A stretch of 23,600 nt of DNA from a virus. Each line of letters starts with the position of its first letter. The first letter of the stretch is position 1. A program made the translations under genes and the position numbers. Of the stretch, positions 13,467 to 18,440 are shown in pieces. The stretch spans positions 1 through 23,600 of the IMG/VR virus record IMGVR_UViG_3300012930_000027; one strand, given 5' to 3'. The notes beneath the pieces are model-generated. The model saw nothing but the letters and a program-made list of their open reading frames with translations. It was not told the DNA's origin and did no database searches.

Positions 13467-15242
13467 ATGGCTAAAAAGTCTGTTACCCCGCCGCCGATTC
13501 TCAACCAGGAGTATGCCAGGGTTAGCGTGGATGTCCTGAAACTGCATCCCCGCAATATCCGGCAAGGAGACACGGGGGCTATTTATGAGTCTATTGAGGC
13601 GAATGGGTTCTACGGAGCCTGTGTGGTACAGCGATCCACAAACTTTGTTCTGGCAGGCAATCACAGGCTTATCGGGGCGAAGAATGCCGGATTGAAAGAG
13701 GTTCCGGTTATCTGGGTGGATGTGGATGACGAAGCGGCCCTGCGTATCATGCTGGTAGACAATCGTACCAATGATTTAGCGTCAAATTCGGAAGCGGCCC
13801 TTGCGGAATTACTCACGGAACTGGCAAGAACGCCGGTCGGACTCGCCGGGACAGGTTTTGACGGTGATGACCTGGATTTATTGCTTTCGGACCTGGCTCG
13901 CCCGATGCCGGATACATCAGGAGACAGGATTACCCCGGAGGCAGCCCGGAAGACATTAGCGGAGCGGTTCGGCGTTCCCCCTTTCTCCGTTCTGGACGCA
14001 CGGCAAGGATACTGGCAGGATAGAAAACGGGCATGGCTCGCCCTCGGTATACAGAGTGAACTGGGCCGGGGAGAGAATCCACAGGAACCCTCTAACGCTC
14101 CCGGAGGCGCACCCCGTCCGGCGACGCGCCTCCGGGATGGGGAAACAGTACGCGGCGACAGTAAGGGGAAAGCATTAAATCCTGCCCGTTGCTTTGGGCA
14201 GGATTTAATGCGCGGCGAAGGGACGAACGTACTGCCGGGTAAGAAAGACCGTCTGACCTGGGTTCCCGGAGATAGGGAAAAACAAGATTTAGACGAGACC
14301 AGCCGCAAGAATCTTGCGGCTGGTCGGAAGCCTGCGCATTCGATACCTGGCGGGGGAACCGGTAAAAACAGTGGATACATGTTTCGTACTGAAGGGGGCG
14401 ATAGCCCCCTGAAGGAGATTCAGCAGGAAGCAGACAAAAAACTCGGCGGCCTTATCCGTCCAAGTAAGGCCGCCGAGTTTGATGGCTACCGAGTACAGAA
14501 CGGGGAACGTGAGACGCCGGAAGTAAGCGGAACCTCTATCTTTGACCCGGTGCTTTGTGAACTCGCGTACCGCTGGTTTTGCCCACCGGAGGCGCAGGTA
14601 TTAGACCCGTTCGCCGGGGGGTCTGTGCGGGGCGTTGTGGCGTCCCTGTTGGGGTATCTATATACTGGCGTGGAACTTCGCGGGGAGCAGGTCGCCGCAA
14701 ACGAGGTACAGGGGAAGGAAATCGGAAACTCGGAAAAACCGTGCCGGTGGATAACGGGGGATTCCCGGAATATTGAAATCCTTGCGCCAGGGGAATATGA
14801 TTTTGTTTTCTCCTGCCCTCCGTATGCCGATTTAGAGCGGTATAGCGAAGACCCGCAGGACATCAGTACCCTGGAATATCGGGAATTCCTCACGGTGTAC
14901 CGGGGGATAATCGCCGGGGCGGTGGGGATGTTGAAACCGGAACGTTTTGCCTGCTTCGTGGTCGGGGATGTGCGGGACAGGAAGCGGGGATTTTACCATA
15001 ACTTCGTCTCTGATACGATACAGGCGTTTTTAGATGCCGGAATGGAACTCTATAATGAAGCAATTCTAATAACTTCGGTGGGTTCGCTTCCCATTCGAGT
15101 AGGAAAGCAGTTCGGCTCCTACCGTAAACTGGGTAAAACTCACCAGAACGTACTGGTATTTTACAAGGGGAATCAAAAGAACATCCCCGGCATTTTCGGG
15201 GATGTTGACTTTACAGAGGCGGAGGAAACGGCTACCGCATGA
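13467..15242 (+). CDS. ParB-like domain / DNA methyltransferase fusion
   Basis: About 591 residues. An N-terminal ParB-like domain (about 13-118) has VSVDVLKLHPRNIR and the nucleotide-site segment LAGNHRLIGAKNAG. A helical part follows, ending YWQDRKRAWLALGIQSELGRG (about 182-202), as in many phage ParB-methylase proteins. A long low-complexity linker (about 203-353) leads to the methyltransferase: motif I VLDPFAGGSVRG (378-389) and motif IV SCPPY (449-453). CPPY in place of D/N/SPPY is unusual. The protein probably methylates phage DNA; the ParB-like part may guide or load it. The linker DNA holds five perfect inverted repeats. I chose the ATG at 13467; an in-frame GTG at 13446 has no better ribosome site. 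The end overlaps the convergent 65-residue gene by 11 bp. Confidence 0.88.
   Translation: MAKKSVTPPPILNQEYARVSVDVLKLHPRNIRQGDTGAIYESIEANGFYGACVVQRSTNFVLAGNHRLIGAKNAGLKEVPVIWVDVDDEAALRIMLVDNRTNDLASNSEAALAELLTELARTPVGLAGTGFDGDDLDLLLSDLARPMPDTSGDRITPEAARKTLAERFGVPPFSVLDARQGYWQDRKRAWLALGIQSELGRGENPQEPSNAPGGAPRPATRLRDGETVRGDSKGKALNPARCFGQDLMRGEGTNVLPGKKDRLTWVPGDREKQDLDETSRKNLAAGRKPAHSIPGGGTGKNSGYMFRTEGGDSPLKEIQQEADKKLGGLIRPSKAAEFDGYRVQNGERETPEVSGTSIFDPVLCELAYRWFCPPEAQVLDPFAGGSVRGVVASLLGYLYTGVELRGEQVAANEVQGKEIGNSEKPCRWITGDSRNIEILAPGEYDFVFSCPPYADLERYSEDPQDISTLEYREFLTVYRGIIAGAVGMLKPERFACFVVGDVRDRKRGFYHNFVSDTIQAFLDAGMELYNEAILITSVGSLPIRVGKQFGSYRKLGKTHQNVLVFYKGNQKNIPGIFGDVDFTEAEETATA
14099..14137. repeat. 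Inverted repeat 1 in linker of ParB-methyltransferase
   Basis: A perfect 12-bp arm pair: TCCCGGAGGCGC (14099-14110) and its complement (14126-14137), with a 15-nt loop. It is inside coding sequence. Confidence 0.9.
14172..14211. repeat. Inverted repeat 2 in linker of ParB-methyltransferase
   Basis: A perfect 16-bp arm pair: GCATTAAATCCTGCCC (14172-14187) and its complement (14196-14211), with an 8-nt loop. An 8-bp direct repeat CGCGGCGA occurs at 14151-14158 and 14211-14218. Confidence 0.92.
14297..14325. repeat. Inverted repeat 3 in linker of ParB-methyltransferase
   Basis: A perfect 14-bp arm pair: GACCAGCCGCAAGA (14297-14310) and its complement (14312-14325) around a single central base. 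Confidence 0.92.
14393..14410. repeat. Inverted repeat 4 in linker of ParB-methyltransferase
   Basis: A perfect 7-bp arm pair AGGGGGC/GCCCCCT with a 4-nt loop, bracketed by the 7-bp direct repeat CTGAAGG (14389-14395 and 14409-14415). Confidence 0.8.
14439..14480. repeat. Inverted repeat 5 in linker of ParB-methyltransferase
   Basis: A perfect 16-bp arm pair: AAACTCGGCGGCCTTA (14439-14454) and its complement (14465-14480), with a 10-nt loop. Confidence 0.92.
15174..15206 (-). terminator. Probable terminator of the 65-residue gene, inside the methyltransferase gene
   Basis: A perfect 10-bp stem AACATCCCCG/CGGGGATGTT (15180-15189/15197-15206) with a 7-nt loop. On the minus strand it is followed by CTTTTG, which suits a terminator for the gene at 15232-15429. 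On the plus strand no T run follows. Confidence 0.5.
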
Positions 15243-15429
15243 GGGCAAGCGCGGAGGCAGGTTTGAACGGTTTTTTATACTTCCTGGCTATCTCCTTGCC
15301 CTTTACATTGATAGCGTCAGCAAGCAGTTGGGCAGCGGCCTTCATTTCATCATAGGAGCCTGCCCCGGCATAGAAACGGACTTTTGCCGATTGCAGGGAT
15401 TCACGAAGGGTAAGGATTTCAGGGTTCAT
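15232..15429 (-). CDS. Hypothetical small protein, 65 aa
   Basis: A basic, helical protein (LRESLQSAKVRFYAGAGSYDEMKAAAQLLADAINVKGKEIARKY). It resembles short phage and bacterial proteins of unknown function with an AGAGxYxEMKAAAxxLADAIN-type core. The ATG at 15429 has a leader with GAGGTACTTAC and a consensus promoter at 15458-15486, so it is probably well expressed early. It is convergent with the ParB-methyltransferase gene, overlapping it by 11 bp, and shares its promoter region with the rightward late genes. Function unknown. Confidence 0.72.
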   Translation of the reverse strand: MNPEILTLRESLQSAKVRFYAGAGSYDEMKAAAQLLADAINVKGKEIARKYKKPFKPASALALMR

Positions 15430-15430
15430 T

Positions 15431-15459
15431 TTGTAAGTACCTCAGATTGATACTATAAT
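15431..15459 (+). promoter_or_regulatory. Rightward promoter of the late (terminase) module
   Basis: TTGTAA (15431-15436), a 17-nt spacer and consensus TATAAT (15454-15459). It shares the palindromic TATAATTATA core with the leftward promoter and would transcribe terS at 15498. Confidence 0.6.
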
Positions 15460-15486
15460 TATAATCTATCAATTTAGAATTGTCAA
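15454..15486 (-). promoter_or_regulatory. Leftward promoter of the 65-residue gene
   Basis: On the minus strand a consensus TTGACA (15486-15481), a 17-nt spacer and TATAAT (15463-15458), overlapping the rightward promoter through the palindrome TATAATTATA (15454-15463). Confidence 0.82.
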
Positions 15487-15497
15487 GGAAGAAAATA

Positions 15498-15923
15498 ATG
15501 GCAGGTCGGCCTACAAAACTTACACTACAAATTCAGGAGGATATTTGTAAAGCCCTCCTCGCAGGAAACCATTTTTCAACGGCTGCTCAGTACGCAGGTG
15601 TAGACATAAGTACGGCTAAAGATTGGGTTTTACGGGGTGAAGGACGAATAAAAGGACGCCCTGCCACGGCAGAATATGTTGCATTTGCGGTCGCTGTTCG
15701 TAAGGCGGAGACCGATGCCGAGGTTCGGACCGTTGCAAACTGGCAAAATGCGATCCCGAACAACTGGCAAGCAGCACGGGATTTCTTAGCACGACGGTAC
15801 CCGAAACGATGGCAGGAGAAGAAAAGAATCGAACTCGCTGACCTTACCCCAGAGCAAATAATGGCGCTATTGCTTGAGGAAGGCGATACCCCAGGGGACG
15901 ATACTACCGAGGGAGAAGAATGA
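15498..15923 (+). CDS. terS: Terminase small subunit-like DNA-binding protein
   Basis: A 141-residue protein with an N-terminal helix-turn-helix: GRPTKLTLQIQEDICKALL, then FSTAAQYAGVDISTAKDWVLRG. The middle (YVAFAVAVRKAETDAEVRTV) probably forms the oligomerisation helices. It recognises phage DNA and presents it to the large terminase. NWQAARDFLARRYPKRW is a common tail in TerS-like proteins of this type. I start at the ATG at 15498, which has AAGGAAG 7 nt upstream; the in-frame TTG at 15480 lies upstream of that ribosome site. The stop overlaps the next start by ATGA, and terL follows shortly after. Confidence 0.83.
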   Translation: MAGRPTKLTLQIQEDICKALLAGNHFSTAAQYAGVDISTAKDWVLRGEGRIKGRPATAEYVAFAVAVRKAETDAEVRTVANWQNAIPNNWQAARDFLARRYPKRWQEKKRIELADLTPEQIMALLLEEGDTPGDDTTEGEE

Positions 15924-16153
15924 GTAAGGCTAAAAAACTACCACGAGTGATTATTCGCTCTGCCATTTTCTTGCGTCTCGCTACGGAACTTGAACACCTT
16001 GACAGTCTGGGAACATTTTATGCAGAATTCGATGAATCCGATATAGATAATGTCATCGCAGAAGTTCAAGCCCTGCGAGATGAGTTCTCTGTACGCGGTA
16101 TCCCGTTTCTTCATCATCCGGTATCTGACCCTAACTGTACCATAGAGAAGTAG
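15920..16153 (+). CDS. Hypothetical protein between terminase subunits, 77 aa
   Basis: A short, mostly helical protein (IRSAIFLRLATELEHLD, then SDIDNVIAEVQALRDEF). I recognise no family. It overlaps the terS stop by 4 nt (ATGA) and has a GAGGGAGAAGA ribosome site. Its stop codon shares a base with the hairpin that precedes terL. Position and coupling suggest a packaging accessory factor, but nothing in the sequence proves it. Confidence 0.75.
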   Translation: MSKAKKLPRVIIRSAIFLRLATELEHLDSLGTFYAEFDESDIDNVIAEVQALRDEFSVRGIPFLHHPVSDPNCTIEK

Positions 16154-16167
16154 GGAAACTATTTCCC
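16153..16167 (+). promoter_or_regulatory. Hairpin directly before terL start
   Basis: A perfect 6-bp stem GGGAAA/TTTCCC with a 3-nt loop ends 1 nt before the ATG at 16169. The only G-rich ribosome-site candidate (GGG) is inside its 5' arm. It may control terL translation. Confidence 0.55.
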
Positions 16168-16168
16168 C

Positions 16169-17677
16169 ATGGTTAAACTTCCCCCGAAACTTCGCGCGCG
16201 GCTCGTGGCGGAGGCCATTCGTCGCGGGCTGATGGCGGCCCCGGTCCCTGGTGCCTTATCGCCGAGGGAGATCGGCAAACTCCCCTATACTGAGTTTCTC
16301 TCACGATACTTTCCCCAGGCCGCGCGCTTCTCCTTAGCAAGCAGGCATATTGATTTATGGGAATGGGTCTCCTCCCTGCAAGCCGGTGTCTACCAGCCCG
16401 GCTACTTTGCGGTATGGCCCCGTGGGGGTGCAAAAAGTTCTACTGCGGAATTGTCTACCAATTATCTGGGATGCCGATTGACCCGCCGTTTTGCGCTTGT
16501 CGTTTCGGAGACACAGGAACAGGCGGACGTACACGTTCAGAATATAGCGACTAATTTTGAGAATTTAGGCGTTCCCCGTGCATTAAGTGTCTATGGTAAG
16601 TCTAAGGGGTGGCGGCGTAACCAATTACAGACAGCACAGGGCTTCAATGTCGCTGCTTTCGGGCTGGATGTGGGCCTTAGAGGTATTAAGATTGATAACT
16701 ATCGCCCTGACATTATCGCATTAGATGACATTGATAACCGGCACGATACCCTACAGACCCGCAAAAAGAAGATTGAAACCTTAACCCAGACCGTTATTCC
16801 CTCCGGCTCAATGGACTGTACGGTACTCGGCGCACAGAACCGAATCACAAAGGATTCCATTTTCTCACAGGTAATTGATCGTAAGACGGATTTCCTCACA
16901 GATATACAATTTACCGAAGATAAGGCCCTTATAAACCCGACAATTGTTAAAGTTTTCAATGAACTAACACAGATATATCAGTACAAGGTAACGGAAGGGG
17001 AGCCGACCTGGGAAGGGCAGGACATCGCCGCCTGTGAAAGCCTCCTTGCGCGCATTGGACTAAAGGCGTTTCTGCGAGAGTGCCAGCAGCAGGTTGAGGA
17101 GACTGAAGGGGGTATCTGGACAGCGGAGGTCATTGAGGAGACCCGGAGAATCAGTCACCCGCAACTGCTCCGAACCGTGGTCGCGGTGGACCCTTCTTCC
17201 TCCGCAGACGGGGATGCCTGCGGAATCATTGTCGGCGGTGTGGCGCGAATTCTCGGCATCCTCCATGCCTTCATCATTGAGGATGCCACAATGGAGCATT
17301 CTACCCCTAAGCAGTGGGCCGCACAGGTACTGGCCTGTGCGCGCAAGTTCAACGCTGCCGAGATCGTCGTGGAGGGAAACCACGGGGGCGGCATGGCCCG
17401 AACGATCTTAGAGTCGGAGGCGCAACTGCAAAAAGAGCCGCTAAATATCCCCGTTCGGTTAGTCCATGCGACGGTGGGGAAAGTTACACGCGCTGAACCC
17501 GTGGAGAAGAAATACGAGGATGGGTTAGTACACCATGTGGGGCATTTTGTCGAATTGGAGGCCGAATTAACCTCCTGGCGACCAACTTCGGGTATGCCTT
17601 CGCCCGGTCGCTTAGATGCCTGTGTTTGGGCTGTGCATGCCCTATTGGATGAAGAATCAGTATTGACTTTTTATTGA
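16169..17677 (+). CDS. terL: Terminase large subunit (ATPase and nuclease)
   Basis: The 502-residue packaging motor. The N-terminal ATPase has a Walker A-like WPRGGAKSS (83-91) and Walker B IIALDDID (182-189, with D186 and D187). The C-terminal RNase H-fold nuclease is marked by VVAVDPSSSADGD (about 335-347), EIVVEGNHGGG (about 407) and a final GRLDACVWAV (about 482), which supplies the last acidic residue. All key residues seem present and the length is normal. It powers DNA entry through the portal and cuts the DNA. The start is ATG at 16169, preceded by a hairpin rather than a spaced Shine-Dalgarno sequence. It is followed by an independent homing endonuclease instead of the portal gene. 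Confidence 0.93.
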   Translation: MVKLPPKLRARLVAEAIRRGLMAAPVPGALSPREIGKLPYTEFLSRYFPQAARFSLASRHIDLWEWVSSLQAGVYQPGYFAVWPRGGAKSSTAELSTNYLGCRLTRRFALVVSETQEQADVHVQNIATNFENLGVPRALSVYGKSKGWRRNQLQTAQGFNVAAFGLDVGLRGIKIDNYRPDIIALDDIDNRHDTLQTRKKKIETLTQTVIPSGSMDCTVLGAQNRITKDSIFSQVIDRKTDFLTDIQFTEDKALINPTIVKVFNELTQIYQYKVTEGEPTWEGQDIAACESLLARIGLKAFLRECQQQVEETEGGIWTAEVIEETRRISHPQLLRTVVAVDPSSSADGDACGIIVGGVARILGILHAFIIEDATMEHSTPKQWAAQVLACARKFNAAEIVVEGNHGGGMARTILESEAQLQKEPLNIPVRLVHATVGKVTRAEPVEKKYEDGLVHHVGHFVELEAELTSWRPTSGMPSPGRLDACVWAVHALLDEESVLTFY

Positions 17678-17687
17678 TTACCTTGTA

Positions 17688-17696
17688 TGGTATAAT
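17688..17696 (+). promoter_or_regulatory. Extended -10 promoter of the homing endonuclease
   Basis: TGGTATAAT is a consensus extended -10 just after the terL stop, with a poor -35 (TTTTTA, 17668-17673) at 17 nt. The predicted start, about 17703, falls inside the 5' arm of the next hairpin. Confidence 0.65.
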
Positions 17697-17698
17697 AT

Positions 17699-17718
17699 TT
17701 GGTAGGGGCAAATACCAA
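17699..17718 (+). promoter_or_regulatory. Hairpin directly before HNH endonuclease start
   Basis: A perfect 6-bp stem TTGGTA/TACCAA with the loop GGGGCAAA ends 1 nt before the ATG at 17720. The likely ribosome site (AGGGG) is at the stem-loop junction. Confidence 0.6.
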
Positions 17719-17719
17719 T

Positions 17720-18397
17720 ATGGACTATACAGAGATTAAGTCAATTCGGGGGAATCGTATTCAGGTTGTCAACTTCAATGGGCTTGAATACAGACGGTAC
17801 CCTGACAGTACCAGCAAACCTGCTGCCCGGTACTTTTATCCCTATGAGAAGGGGAATCGCGCCCTCGGTAAGCCCTGCCTCCACGTTGCGGTATGGGAGC
17901 ATCATCACGGCCCCGTTCCGAAAGATTATCACATCCACCACAAAGATAAGGGATTCGAGGATAACAGTATTGAAAACCTTGAAATGCTTTCTCGAAAGGA
18001 ACATGGTGCGCGGCATCGTGGAGATGATATGGAACGCAAGGTCAAGCAGATGGACTATGCGCGTAAATTTGCGTCCGAGTGGCATGGTAGCGAAGAGGGG
18101 CTTGCTTGGCATTCGGAACATGGTAAACACACTTGGGATAACCGGGAGCGTGAAAAGTTGATTGTTTGCGTCGAATGTGGGAAGGAATCTCTCTCTTACT
18201 TTGGCGACCAACCAGACCTTCGATTCTGCTCTCGTGTGTGTACTAACAGATACAATCACCGTACCAAGAGATACCATGAGACACGGACCTGCATCGTTTG
18301 TGGCAATTCTTTTATCATCAAGAAAAGCCTTAAACAGCAGTCTTGCTCTCGTAAATGCTCGTGGGTTATTCGTCGGGATGTGCCTGGGGGTAAATAA
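17720..18397 (+). CDS. HNH homing endonuclease, free-standing
   Basis: 225 residues from the ATG at 17720. An HNH_3-type core, with CLHVAVWEHHHGPVPKDYHIHHKDKG split over about 52-79, is followed by NSIENLEMLSRKEHGARH, carrying the expected His and Asn. Two C-terminal zinc-finger-like pairs, CVECG...CSRVC and CIVCG...CSRKC, probably bind DNA. Such genes nick or cut an intergenic site in related phages lacking them and spread by repair. It sits between terL and the portal gene, normally neighbours, with its own extended -10 promoter and a hairpin before the start. The in-frame TTG at 17699 is upstream of the ribosome site, so I did not use it. Confidence 0.88.
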   Translation: MDYTEIKSIRGNRIQVVNFNGLEYRRYPDSTSKPAARYFYPYEKGNRALGKPCLHVAVWEHHHGPVPKDYHIHHKDKGFEDNSIENLEMLSRKEHGARHRGDDMERKVKQMDYARKFASEWHGSEEGLAWHSEHGKHTWDNREREKLIVCVECGKESLSYFGDQPDLRFCSRVCTNRYNHRTKRYHETRTCIVCGNSFIIKKSLKQQSCSRKCSWVIRRDVPGGK

Positions 18398-18413
18398 GGA
18401 ATGTGGTATGCTG

Positions 18414-18440
18414 TGGGGTAGGATAAGCAACCCTACCCCA
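18414..18440 (+). promoter_or_regulatory. Hairpin directly before portal start
   Basis: A 9-bp stem TGGGGTAGG/CCTACCCCA with a 9-nt loop. Its last paired base is the A of the portal ATG (18440). No spaced Shine-Dalgarno sequence is present; the G-rich element is the 5' arm. Confidence 0.6.

Noticed and set aside
13116-13664. A 182-residue minus-strand reading frame in the divergent region
   Set aside because: It crosses the start of the ParB-methyltransferase gene, has no ribosome site, and its composition (proline, phenylalanine and serine rich) looks like a shadow frame.
14099-14480. CRISPR array or dispersed repeat family
   Set aside because: The palindromes are unrelated in sequence and irregular in spacing; no repeat-spacer pattern exists here or elsewhere in the window.
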